From an uncultured Bacteroidales bacterium (GTDB lineage: Bacteria > Bacteroidota > Bacteroidia > Bacteroidales > UBA932), in contig CAMXAU010000016.1 of assembly GCA_947179325.1 (NCBI GenBank), positions 1 through 60,377 of the forward strand: a stretch of DNA of 60,377 nucleotides. Direction: 5' to 3'. Both the position numbers and the translations under genes were made by a program. The notes beneath the pieces are model-generated. The model had not been told where the DNA came from. It saw only the letters and a list, made by a program, of their open reading frames with translations, and did no database searches. Of this stretch, positions 1 through 8,171 are shown in pieces (positions within the stretch are counted from its first letter, which is position 1; every line of letters starts with the position of its first letter).

Positions 1-37
1 CGCCCTGTCCATGATTCTGGACAGGGCGTTTTGTTTT
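1..37 (+). terminator. Rho-independent terminator of a gene left of the window
   Basis: A perfect 10-bp inverted repeat (CGCCCTGTCC / GGACAGGGCG) with an 8-nt loop is followed by a T-rich run. It ends transcription arriving from the left on the plus strand. Confidence 0.8.
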
Positions 38-125
38 ATATATATTCTCGTAAATAAATCACTTTAATGGGGCTGGACTGATGATTATTGCTATCTTTAC
101 CATTGAATATGTATTTAGAATTTAT

Positions 126-1925
126 ATGAAAAAGATACTTCTCCTTCTGGTTTTATCATCTCTCTGTTTCCTTCTTTCGGCTCAACAGAAATGTTTGCAG
201 GATAATTATACAAAGCGTGAGGTCATGATTCCTATGCGCGATGGTGTGGGATTATTTACTGCTATATACGAACCTGTTCTCTCTTCTTCGGGAGGTGCAC
301 CAATAATAATTACTCGCACTCCATATTCATGCAAGCCCTATGGAGCAGATTTTACAGGAGCTTTGTCCGGATATATGAGATATTTTGCAGAAAACAATTA
401 TATAATTGTTTTTCAGGATGTCCGTGGACGCTATATGAGCGAAGGAGTGTATGAGAATATCCGTCCGTTCAATCCATGTAAGGCAGAAAATGATATAGAT
501 GAGGCTTCTGATACATATGATTCAGTTGAATGGCTTATAGAGAATACACTAAATAATGGAAATGTCGGGGTTACAGGAGTCTCTTATCCTGGATTCTATG
601 CTGCAATGGCTGCTCTTTCAGGGCATCCTGCGGTCAAGGCTGTCTCTCCACAGGCTCCAATACTTGATTGGTATAAGGGAGATGATGCTCACCATAATGG
701 AGTCTTGATGCTTCTGGACACGTATTCGTTTGGTGGGTCTTTCTATCGTCCGTTCGAAACTCCATACGCGAAAATTCCGAAGTACAGTAGTCCAATTGAT
801 AAGAATGTCTATGATTTTTTTCTCGAAAAGGGGACAATGGCTGGGATTCGTGCCTCGCTTCAGGATAATCTGCCTTTTATGGACAGCCTGTTGGTGCATC
901 CTGATTATGACAGATTCTGGAAAGAGCGTTCATTGGAGCCGTACCTTAGAGATATTTCTCCTGCTGTGCTTGTAGTAGGTGGAGCGTTTGATACGGATGA
1001 CTGTTATGGTGCAGTAAATACGTATCGTATTATACGTGAAAATTCTCCTGGGACTGATGTATATTTTGTCTATGGGCCGTGGTATCATGGCGGATGGCAT
1101 AATGAAACTTATACTTCGCTTGGCGATATATATTTTGGAGAGGATATTTCTGCATATTTTATGCGTGAGATAGAATATCCTTTCTTCAGATATTATCTTG
1201 AGGAAAAGGGGGAGAAGCCTTCGCCTGTATCCGTATATGCTTCAGGCAACTCTTCTTGGGAGGAATATGACAGCTGGCCATGCAGTAGCATAGAATATAT
1301 GCCAGTGTATCTTGCGGCAGATAGGAGCCTTTCTTGCAAAATATGCGAGAAGCCAGGGGTTTATTCATATATTTCTGACCCGCTCGACCCTGTACCATAT
1401 ATGGCACAGCCGGGAAAAGGAAGAGACAGGACTTATATGGTGGCAGACCAGAGTTTTCTTGATTCTCGTGATGATGTTCTTTCTTTCTTTTCACCGGAAC
1501 AGGAGGATGTGCTTTCTCTGAGAGGTCCAGTGAAAGTATCCCTGAACATTTCTTCTACATCAGACGATGTTGATCTCATAGTAAAGCTGATAGATGTCTT
1601 TCCCGATGGTTATCAGATGCTCGTAAGGGGGGATGTCTTCAGGGCAAAGTACCGTCATGGCTTTGACAGGCCAGAGCCATTGAAGCCGGGAAAAGTCTAT
1701 GGACTTGATTTCACAATGCCGGATATTGCGCATGACGTGCTTCCTGGACATAGGTTGATGGTGCAGATACAGAGTACATGGTTCCCTTTGATGGACAGGA
1801 ATCCGCAGAAATATATGCAGAATGTATATGAGGCAGAAAAAGATGATTATCACAAGGCGGAAGTTAAAGTGTATTATGGACGTAGACGCCCGTCCTGTAT
1901 CTGGCTGCCTGTAGTCGGGGACTGA
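126..1925 (+). CDS. Secreted CocE/NonD (peptidase S15) family hydrolase
   Basis: Predicted exported alpha/beta hydrolase of 599 residues, of the Xaa-Pro dipeptidyl-peptidase/cocaine esterase type. I start it at the ATG of MKKILLLLVLSS because this gives a clean signal peptide ending near LLSAQQ; an upstream in-frame ATG at 81 would add 15 unlikely residues. The family N-terminus (VMIPMRDGVGLFTAIYEP) is present, as is the nucleophile elbow GVSYPG. The acid is probably in VGGAFDTDD and the histidine in YHGGWH. The C-terminal third (about residues 400-595) looks like the usual jelly-roll domain, with GHRLMVQIQSTWFP. The family hydrolyses peptide, ester or amide bonds; the natural substrate cannot be read from the sequence. 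The gene stands alone ahead of the biotin genes. Confidence 0.85.
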   Translation: MKKILLLLVLSSLCFLLSAQQKCLQDNYTKREVMIPMRDGVGLFTAIYEPVLSSSGGAPIIITRTPYSCKPYGADFTGALSGYMRYFAENNYIIVFQDVRGRYMSEGVYENIRPFNPCKAENDIDEASDTYDSVEWLIENTLNNGNVGVTGVSYPGFYAAMAALSGHPAVKAVSPQAPILDWYKGDDAHHNGVLMLLDTYSFGGSFYRPFETPYAKIPKYSSPIDKNVYDFFLEKGTMAGIRASLQDNLPFMDSLLVHPDYDRFWKERSLEPYLRDISPAVLVVGGAFDTDDCYGAVNTYRIIRENSPGTDVYFVYGPWYHGGWHNETYTSLGDIYFGEDISAYFMREIEYPFFRYYLEEKGEKPSPVSVYASGNSSWEEYDSWPCSSIEYMPVYLAADRSLSCKICEKPGVYSYISDPLDPVPYMAQPGKGRDRTYMVADQSFLDSRDDVLSFFSPEQEDVLSLRGPVKVSLNISSTSDDVDLIVKLIDVFPDGYQMLVRGDVFRAKYRHGFDRPEPLKPGKVYGLDFTMPDIAHDVLPGHRLMVQIQSTWFPLMDRNPQKYMQNVYEAEKDDYHKAEVKVYYGRRRPSCIWLPVVGD

Positions 1926-1944
1926 TTATGTATGGATTTTCCAC

Positions 1945-1972
1945 TTTGAGTCATAAATTCTTGCTATATTTG
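1945..1972 (+). promoter_or_regulatory. Candidate promoter of the biotin gene set
   Basis: TATATTTG at 1965-1972 matches the Bacteroidetes -7 box TAnnTTTG. TTTG at 1945-1948 is a possible -33 box, but the spacer is only 16 bp, shorter than the usual 19-20. The predicted start point would leave a leader of about 10 nt before the gene at 1989. Confidence 0.45.
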
Positions 1973-1988
1973 CCACATTCTGTTTTAT

Positions 1989-2423
1989 ATGATGAAACGA
2001 TTGTTCCGATATAGACGTTGTGCAATCCGGTTCCGGAGATGGAGCCGGAAAAATTATGCTGCATTCTGTTCAATCGGTAAAGTCGTGACTATAGGACATC
2101 TAAGCGCAGGAATTGCGGATGTTTCACTAAAAAAAGGGAAATCAATCCTTGCCTTGAAGTGGAGTCTCCCCGTATGTATGCTTATAGATTCCGGATATGG
2201 GCTGCCGGACAGTGAGTATCCTCCTGGGCTTTATGTATTTCATGCAATGTCAGGAATGCTGCCAGATGTATATTCTCCATCATCGCAAGTGGTGGAGAAA
2301 GATTCTATTGCAATAAAATATGCACAGATAGCTGAAAAGTGCCAATCTCAATGTTGTATATGCGACATAGGCTGGTGGTCCACTTTTCAGCTATTTGCTT
2401 TTATGGGTATAACTAAATTATAA
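1989..2423 (+). CDS. Small unknown basic-N-terminus protein upstream of bioB
   Basis: A 144-residue protein with no function I can assign. The N-terminus is strongly basic and aromatic (RYRRCAIRFRRWSRKNYAA), followed by FCSIGKVVTIGHLS, a pattern I associate, from memory only, with short conserved Bacteroidales proteins. The C-terminal half has a Cys cluster (CQSQCCICD) and hydrophobic residues but no clear membrane helix. It begins just behind a TATATTTG promoter box and ends 4 bp before the bioB start, so it is very probably co-transcribed with bioB and bioA. That position suggests a link to biotin synthesis or its control, but this is inference. Two adjacent ATG codons at the start leave the first residue ambiguous by one. 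Confidence 0.6.
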   Translation: MMKRLFRYRRCAIRFRRWSRKNYAAFCSIGKVVTIGHLSAGIADVSLKKGKSILALKWSLPVCMLIDSGYGLPDSEYPPGLYVFHAMSGMLPDVYSPSSQVVEKDSIAIKYAQIAEKCQSQCCICDIGWWSTFQLFAFMGITKL

Positions 2424-2427
2424 TATT

Positions 2428-3387
2428 ATGCTTGAAGAAATTTTGAAAAGGATTCTTGAGACGGGATGTGGGCTGGAGATTGATGAGGCAGGAAAAATTG
2501 CTTCTGAGGCTTCAACGGATGAACTTCTTGCCGCAGCAGAGTCTGTAACCAGGCATTTCCAGCCTGTCAAATTTGATTCGTGTTCCATTATCAACGCCAA
2601 GTCAGGGAGATGTCCTGAAAATTGTAAATGGTGTGCACAGTCAGCGCATTACCATACTGGTGCTGCGGAATATCAGCTACTTGATTCTGAAAAGATGACG
2701 AAGGCTGCACTAATGTGCCATGAGAGGGGAATCGGGCGTTTTTCTTTTGTCACGAGCGGACGCCGTCTTAATGATGCAGAGGTTGATGCAATATGTGATT
2801 GCTGTGATGAGATACGTTCCAGGTGCAGTATATCACTGTGTATGTCATCAGGTCTTCTGAATGGTCCGCAACTTGAAAAACTGCATCGGCATGGTGTCTC
2901 ACGCTATCATTGCAATCTTGAGACAGCACCATCATTCTTTGGGACATTATGCACCACCCATGACCAGTCGCAGAAGATTGCAACCCTTAAAGCTGCACTG
3001 GATGCAGGTATGGACATTTGCAGCGGCGGCATAATAGGGATGGGGGAGACAATGGAGCAGAGGATTGAATTTGCGTTCAAAATCAAGGAACTCGCAATCG
3101 GCTCTGTGCCGGTAAATGTACTGAATCCGATAAAGGGGACCCCTCTTGAGGCCCAGCCTCTATTGGGTGATGAGGAACTTTTAAGGACAGTGGCGTTATT
3201 CCGGCTGATTCTTCCAAAAGTATATCTGAGATTTGCCGGAGGACTTGCCAGATTTTCGGATGAGACAATGGTAAAGGCATATAGGGCCGGAATCAATTCT
3301 GCAATAATAGGAGACATGCTTACTACAGCAGGTGCAGATATATCTTCAAATGTAAAACTGATACAGGAGGCCGGATATGAATTTTGA
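2428..3387 (+). CDS. bioB: Biotin synthase (radical SAM)
   Basis: Converts dethiobiotin to biotin by inserting sulfur with radical SAM chemistry, the last step of biotin synthesis, in the cytoplasm. The protein has 319 residues, the normal family length. The CxxxCxxC cluster motif is C62-PEN-C66-KW-C69 within [16 protein letters not shown]. The family signatures NLETAPSFF and GMGET are present, and [11 protein letters not shown] and RFAGGLARF follow towards the C-terminus. It starts 4 bp after the small upstream gene and overlaps bioA by 11 bp, pointing to translational coupling. bioF, bioD, bioC and bioH are not visible here, so the rest of the pathway must lie elsewhere. Confidence 0.97.
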   Translation: MLEEILKRILETGCGLEIDEAGKIASEASTDELLAAAESVTRHFQPVKFDSCSIINAKSGRCPENCKWCAQSAHYHTGAAEYQLLDSEKMTKAALMCHERGIGRFSFVTSGRRLNDAEVDAICDCCDEIRSRCSISLCMSSGLLNGPQLEKLHRHGVSRYHCNLETAPSFFGTLCTTHDQSQKIATLKAALDAGMDICSGGIIGMGETMEQRIEFAFKIKELAIGSVPVNVLNPIKGTPLEAQPLLGDEELLRTVALFRLILPKVYLRFAGGLARFSDETMVKAYRAGINSAIIGDMLTTAGADISSNVKLIQEAGYEF

Positions 3388-4660
3388 TCTTATGACCGAT
3401 GCATTTGACAGGGATCATCTGTGGCATCCGTACACATCAACTACTGATCCTCTTCCTACGTATAAGGTAAAAGAGGCTCATGGCTGCAGGATTACTCTTG
3501 CAGACGGGACAGAACTTATCGAGGGGATGTCTTCATGGTGGTGTGCGCTGCATGGATATAATAATCCTGTATTGAACCAGGCTGCCAAGGACCAGATTGA
3601 CAAGATGTCGCATGTCATGTTCGGCGGCTTGACGCACGATCCTGCAATAGAGCTTGGCAAGCTCCTGCTGGAGCTTGTCCCAAAGGACTTGACGCATATA
3701 TTCTATGCTGACAGCGGGTCTGTTGCCATTGAAGTAGCAATGAAGATGGCTGTGCAGTACCATTATGCCTCAGGGACGCCTGAGCGTACTGATTTTGTCA
3801 CAATACGTTCTGGTTATCATGGGGATACATGGAACGCCATGTCGGTCTGCGACCCTGTTACCGGAATGCACAGCATTTTTGGAGCATCCCTCCCTGTGAG
3901 ATATTTTGTCCCTCAGCCCCAAAGCCGTTTCGACGGTGAGTGGCATCAGTCAGATATAGAGCCGCTGAGGAACTTGATAGAGAAAAAAGGAGATACTATT
4001 GCTGCGCTTATCCTGGAACCGGTGGTCCAGGGAGCAGGAGGAATGTGGTTCTATAATCCGGAATATCTCAGACAGGCTGTGGCGCTGTGCCGTGAGCGTG
4101 GCATTCTTGTCATATTTGATGAAATCGCTACCGGATTCGGGAGAACGGGAAAGTTGTTCGCCCTTGAACATGCAGGTGTCGTGCCTGACATAATGTGTAT
4201 CGGTAAGGCATTGACTGGAGGCTATATGACACTTTCTGCAGTATTGGCCACAGATGATGTCGCAGATACTATATCAGACAATTATCCTAATGCCTTTATG
4301 CATGGCCCAACATTCATGGGGAATCCTTTAGCCTGTGCTGTGGCCAGGGCATCAGTGCAGCTTCTCCTTGATTCCGGATGGCATGACAAGGTATGCAATA
4401 TTGAAAGACAACTTCGGGAAGAACTTGCTCCGGCAAGGAATTTGTCTCAGGTGGCCGACGTGCGTATGCTTGGGGCAATCGGGGTCATTGAGACAAAGGA
4501 ACCGGTGGATATGAAGGTGATGCAGAAAAGGTTTGTGGAAGAAGGGGTATGGGTACGTCCTTTCGGAAAGCTGGTCTACATTATGCCGCAGTTTATAATC
4601 GGGCATGAAGAACTGAGTTTCCTGACATCAGCATTAGTGAGGGTAGTTGCAGAAATGTAG
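3377..4660 (+). CDS. bioA: Adenosylmethionine-8-amino-7-oxononanoate aminotransferase
   Basis: PLP-dependent class III aminotransferase (427 residues) that makes 7,8-diaminopelargonate from KAPA with S-adenosylmethionine as amino donor, two steps before BioB. The start of the protein ([17 protein letters not shown]) is characteristic of BioA. The glycine/serine region [16 protein letters not shown] binds the cofactor phosphate, [12 protein letters not shown] holds the PLP-ring aspartate, and K277 in [16 protein letters not shown] is the Schiff-base lysine. The [15 protein letters not shown] segment is also typical. It overlaps the end of bioB by 11 bp. The 18-bp gap to the next barrel protein leaves readthrough possible. 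Confidence 0.96.
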   Translation: MNFDLMTDAFDRDHLWHPYTSTTDPLPTYKVKEAHGCRITLADGTELIEGMSSWWCALHGYNNPVLNQAAKDQIDKMSHVMFGGLTHDPAIELGKLLLELVPKDLTHIFYADSGSVAIEVAMKMAVQYHYASGTPERTDFVTIRSGYHGDTWNAMSVCDPVTGMHSIFGASLPVRYFVPQPQSRFDGEWHQSDIEPLRNLIEKKGDTIAALILEPVVQGAGGMWFYNPEYLRQAVALCRERGILVIFDEIATGFGRTGKLFALEHAGVVPDIMCIGKALTGGYMTLSAVLATDDVADTISDNYPNAFMHGPTFMGNPLACAVARASVQLLLDSGWHDKVCNIERQLREELAPARNLSQVADVRMLGAIGVIETKEPVDMKVMQKRFVEEGVWVRPFGKLVYIMPQFIIGHEELSFLTSALVRVVAEM

Positions 4661-4678
4661 GTTTTAAATTTATATATT

Positions 4679-5416
4679 ATGGGAAAGTATATTAGACTTG
4701 TACTTGCGGCAGCCTTTATGGTTATTGCCTGCGGGAATGCATTTGCACAGTTTGGAGTTGGGGCTGGATATATGCTGTCTACCAACAGGACGCGTCTTGA
4801 GGGGGTGGACAAGCCTTCCAACATGTCGACAAACGGCTTTTATGCAGGGGTGTACTATGACATGAATATAATAGGGGATGCCTTGTCTGTACGTCCAGGG
4901 CTTTATTATCAGCATCTCATGAAGGTTAATGAGATCAAGTCTTCTTTCTCCAATGTAAAGATTACAAATACATATACGGATAACTTCATTGCTGTTCCTC
5001 TGCATCTCAAGGGAGCGATAAACGTACTCCCTGGCATTCTGAAACTCTATGTTTTTGCCGGTCCAACGTTTGAAATAGGGTTGTCAGCATCAGACAAGCT
5101 TGCCATAAAAGGCAATACTTCGCTTGATAATGCCATAGATGGCAAGATTACCTATAATTATTACACTCAGAAAGTGAAGGCCGCGTCTCTGACAGATGCC
5201 CAGGCTGGGGTGTATGATGATTTTCTTCCATCAGAGTCCCATTACAGGAGATTTGATGTTATGATAGGAGGAGGTGCTGGACTTGAAATTGTAAAGTTCA
5301 TTGATTTCAAGGTAGGATATGACTATGGACTTGTAAACAGGTTCAAAGGTGATTTTGTCGATATCGGCAAACTGAACCGTGACCAGTTCTATGTCGGACT
5401 TGCAGTAAGGTTCTAG
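4679..5416 (+). CDS. Outer-membrane beta-barrel (porin-family) protein
   Basis: A 245-residue exported protein. Residues 1-23 form a signal peptide ending CGNAFAQ. The mature part is a series of amphipathic strands rich in Gly, Tyr and Phe (FGVGAGYMLSTNR, GFYAGVYYDMN, RPGLYYQH, VPLHLKGAINVLPG, FAGPTFEIGL, GYDYGLVNRF) and ends in the aromatic residue F typical of barrels (YVGLAVRF). This fits the small outer-membrane barrel families of Bacteroidetes (OMP_b-brl type). It lies 18 bp after bioA and before a strong bidirectional terminator, so it may be the last gene of the biotin transcript, though a biotin-related role is not shown. Confidence 0.8.
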   Translation: MGKYIRLVLAAAFMVIACGNAFAQFGVGAGYMLSTNRTRLEGVDKPSNMSTNGFYAGVYYDMNIIGDALSVRPGLYYQHLMKVNEIKSSFSNVKITNTYTDNFIAVPLHLKGAINVLPGILKLYVFAGPTFEIGLSASDKLAIKGNTSLDNAIDGKITYNYYTQKVKAASLTDAQAGVYDDFLPSESHYRRFDVMIGGGAGLEIVKFIDFKVGYDYGLVNRFKGDFVDIGKLNRDQFYVGLAVRF

Positions 5417-5492
5417 ACATTCCGGCTTTGTGCGCTTAACTTCCTGCGCCCCGGATGTCTTATAGGCAAGGTAGGGGGATGTGACTATACCA

Positions 5493-5544
5493 AAAACAGC
5501 AAAGGGGCTTGAGATATATTTTTCGTCCGCCCCTTTGCTGTTTT
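5493..5544. terminator. Bidirectional terminator
   Basis: A perfect 16-bp inverted repeat (AAAACAGCAAAGGGGC and its complement) has A-rich and T-rich flanks. It sits between two convergent genes and can end both transcripts. Confidence 0.9.
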
Positions 5545-5545
5545 G

Positions 5546-5941
5546 TCATTCTTTTCTGAAGTGCTTATAATCATTGCTGAATGAGCCTGTGGAATATTCA
5601 GTGCCAGTTTTTTGCCAGGCCATTTCCTTGTCATCAAGTCTGACTATTCTGTAGCTTGTGGAAGCCTCGCTTTCTGTTGCTGCTGTAGTCAATGTGATTA
5701 CTTTATCTGTTATTGTGTATTGGTGTTTGTCTACGTACTCATTACCGCTTAAAGCATCGTATGAGTGTAAAGTGCATGTGCCATCTTTATCAAACGTATA
5801 TGTGACATAACCGTCCATGATAAAGTTTGGATCATCGTAGCATTCGTGCCATATACCGAAGATCTTTGATGTGTCTACATTGTCCTTTTTACAGCTGCAA
5901 AGGCATATCATAGCTGATAAAATAAAGAAAAACTGTCTCAT
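5546..5941 (-). CDS. Lipocalin-like small lipoprotein
   Basis: A 131-residue predicted lipoprotein. The signal peptide MRQFFFILSAMICLCSC ends in the lipobox LCSC, so the mature protein would begin at the cysteine and KKDN. The rest (FGIWHECYDDPN, YVTYTFDKDGTCTLHSYD, HQYTITDKVITL, YRIVRLDDKEMAWQKTG) is the strand pattern of the lipocalin-like domains common in Bacteroidetes lipoproteins, in which a GxW motif opens the barrel. The ligand is unknown. It is a single gene facing a shared terminator and marks the edge of the accessory island to its right. Confidence 0.75.
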   Translation of the reverse strand: MRQFFFILSAMICLCSCKKDNVDTSKIFGIWHECYDDPNFIMDGYVTYTFDKDGTCTLHSYDALSGNEYVDKHQYTITDKVITLTTAATESEASTSYRIVRLDDKEMAWQKTGTEYSTGSFSNDYKHFRKE

Positions 5942-6301
5942 AATCTGTTGTTTTGTGAAGTTATGTCAATATAAGAACCATGAACCATTGAATAATTTAT
6001 AAGATGCAGTTTCAGTACATCTTGTTGCAGTGAAGAAATGTATTTTTCTGGAATGTTGTATTGACATTAATCTATGGTACAGATTACGGATTGATAGCTG
6101 GTTAAGGCTGTTCTATTTTTTACTGTAAAATGCAACCGTCTGGTTGTGAGATTGTTATATGATGACGGGCCCGGAAGCTTGTTGACATCTGATCAAGGCA
6201 AAACCCTTTCTGCTGGAGACCTTGCCAAAGTCGCCTAACAGATGAACAAAGAGGTATACTTTGACAAGAAAATCCGACATGGAAAATAAGCCATCTCAGA
6301 A
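5942..6301. other. Gene-free stretch at the left edge of the accessory island
   Basis: No convincing gene is visible. The stretch holds the upstream region of the lipoprotein gene and short broken coding-like pieces. The reading-frame fragments on either strand have no recognisable domain and look like decayed DNA. Confidence 0.5.
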
Positions 6302-6483
6302 TCAATTACTTACATATTTACATGTCAGCACCATTGGAATACCGCCAATGGTGCTGATGGTATGCATCCACCCCTTGGCTCTACCTTGCTTTGTCAGTAC
6401 GATATGAACAGGCGAAGTGGTATCACCTGTCCGGAAGTCGCCTGAGCAGCCTTGATGTTTAACACCATCAAAGCTGGCCATAA

Positions 6484-6890
6484 CTCCAAACTACAGGAAA
6501 ACGAGTCAAAGACCCCGACGCCAAATTCAAAATCAACTGGGGCCACAGCCTACTGAAGAAATCCGGCACCCTCGATGAATCCTGGCATCTCGCCCAATGC
6601 CTCTTCGGAGAACATATCCTCCAGCAAGACCCAGACCCCATAGCCCTTGTCGAATCAGAAAAGACAGCAATCATCAGCTCAGGGCTAATGTTACAATACC
6701 TATGGCTCGCTACCGGAGGAAAATCCCAGCTCTCCCAAGAAAAGCTATCTGTCCTCACCGGCAGAAGAGTCATAGCCTTCCCCGACATTTACGGCTACGA
6801 AGGATGGAAACGTATCATCCGGAGATACAGGCCCTGATCGACGACTTTGACTTGACTCCTGTGACTGAGGAAAGGGCTGTGTTACTGTAG
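6484..6890 (+). pseudogene. Decayed DUF6371-like mobile-element gene (C-terminal remnant)
   Basis: Frame 6484-6837 reads through protein-like sequence with no start codon: KINWGHSLLKKSG, ESWHLAQCLFGEHIL, IALVESEKTAIISSGL, QYLWLATGGKSQLS and RRVIAFPDIYGYEGW. This is the C-terminal part of the DUF6371 family, proteins with a zinc-ribbon/toprim-like fold found on Bacteroidetes mobile elements. A stop (TAA at 6481) lies just upstream in frame and TGA at 6835 ends it early. A frameshifted continuation (EIQALIDDFDLTPVTEE) runs to 6890. The family name rests on memory of the motif GGKSQL and VESEKTA. It is evidence of past mobile-element insertion. Confidence 0.6.
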
Positions 6891-7426
6891 TTTATTATTA
6901 TATTTGCACAATACCCTTAGTGAGTGTTGCACGTTTGTAAAAACTTTTTCATATATTTGTGATGTCTCATGGTTTTTCCGTCTGACATTACATATTGTGA
7001 AAGTGTTTTTCGCAAGTCCTTTCTTGAAAATGTGGTAGTTTTCTAGATTAGAAGGATGGCACGGAACAACACTCACTTTCGTATAGATAACTGTGGAAGG
7101 GCATATTCTGTGCCCCGATATCCCATATCTATCCGAGTGTGGGGTATTGTGTCGTTTATTTCTAATCGGGTCTTACCACAACCTTCAAGAAGATGAACGA
7201 AGTCAGCTCCACACTTTCTTTGTTATATACTTAAGCAATCTTTAGGGGCTGAAGATACTGAGATGTTTATTGAAGCGTTGTGCTCTATCTTGTATGTAAT
7301 GGGTCCAAGAAATCTAAATAACTTCGGTAGTTTTAAGGTCTGCACATTCAAAATGGCATGCAGTTCCACGCTTTATTTATTTACTCCAGTAGATGGAACT
7401 GTGACTGGAATACAAAAAATCTTTCT
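6891..7426. other. Gene-poor stretch upstream of the LemA cassette
   Basis: No gene is supported. TATATTTG at 6899-6906 resembles a -7 box. GTGAGTGTTG near 6922 recurs inverted (CAACACTCAC) near 7068, giving a pair of 10-bp ends about 150 bp apart. No promoter fully matching the Bacteroidetes form was found directly before the LemA start. Confidence 0.4.
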
Positions 7427-8158
7427 ATGGCTAATTTATTAGACGAAAAAAGCGGCCCTGTAAATGCCGCAGGTCAAGACATTAATGTCATTGACAAACA
7501 ACTCCCTGTAACTGTGGGTGTAGGTTCCACAATCTTCGAAATTTGTTTGTGGGTAGTTCCTGTCGTAGTCGCAGTCCTTATTCCTTGGGTGACTGGCGAA
7601 ACTTGGCTTATTGCCGCAGCAGGTATTGTTCCTGGACTTATTTGGTTGTATATCAAGATGAAAGCTGAGAATTACTTCCAGCAGCTTGAGCAGAAACTCC
7701 AGGCAGATGCGTCAACTATTGATAACTATATTGAACAACGTGTGGTTATCCTTGAAAATCTAGCATCTCTAATAAATCGAGCTATTGAACTTGATAAGGA
7801 TGTAATGAAGAGCGTAGCTGGACTTCGTAGTGGTATTCAGCATGGGGAGGACCGTAACACAATGTCTTCTCAAGTTGACACTTTGGCAGGACGCTTGTTC
7901 CCTCAGGTAGAAGCATATCCAGAATTGAAATCACACCATGAAATTGCAGATGCTATCCAGCAGAATAGCTACCTCCAGCGTGAAATCACTGCAGCCCGTA
8001 CTGTTTACAATAATCGTGTTAATCAGTGGAATCGTGATATTTTTGATTGGCCAGCTAAGCAGATTGTAGCAGCTAAACAACAATATACAACACGTATTCC
8101 ATTTATTACCTCAGCAGAAGTAAAGCAAAGAGCAAGAAGTAATTTTTTTAATTCCTAA
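7427..8158 (+). CDS. LemA family membrane-anchored coiled-coil protein
   Basis: A 243-residue protein. I start it at ATG 7427 (MANLLDEKSGP); an in-frame ATG at 7358 would add 23 residues without family character. Residues about 34-76 form two hydrophobic helices (ICLWVVPVVVAVLIPW, LIAAAGIVPGLIWLYI). The rest is a LemA-type alpha-helical bundle with the family order: a YFQQLEQKLQ helix, IDNYIEQRVVILENLASLI, and YLQREITAARTVYNNRVNQWN, the last matching the conserved LemA segment. LemA proteins are poorly understood membrane proteins. The gene is 13 bp upstream of the large membrane protein at 8172 and surely forms a pair with it. Both genes look more A+T-rich than the neighbouring housekeeping genes. 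Confidence 0.8.
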   Translation: MANLLDEKSGPVNAAGQDINVIDKQLPVTVGVGSTIFEICLWVVPVVVAVLIPWVTGETWLIAAAGIVPGLIWLYIKMKAENYFQQLEQKLQADASTIDNYIEQRVVILENLASLINRAIELDKDVMKSVAGLRSGIQHGEDRNTMSSQVDTLAGRLFPQVEAYPELKSHHEIADAIQQNSYLQREITAARTVYNNRVNQWNRDIFDWPAKQIVAAKQQYTTRIPFITSAEVKQRARSNFFNS

Positions 8159-8171
8159 AACTGAATAACCT

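Noticed and set aside
6302..6481. A 59-codon minus-strand frame (MASFDGVKHQGCSGDF...) inside the accessory island.
   Set aside because: It has no known motif, no promoter or partner, and lies in visibly decayed DNA next to the DUF6371-like remnant.
6922..7077. A pair of 10-bp inverted ends (GTGAGTGTTG / CAACACTCAC) about 150 bp apart, like a small MITE.
   Set aside because: The ends are short, no target duplication is seen and no second copy occurs in the window.
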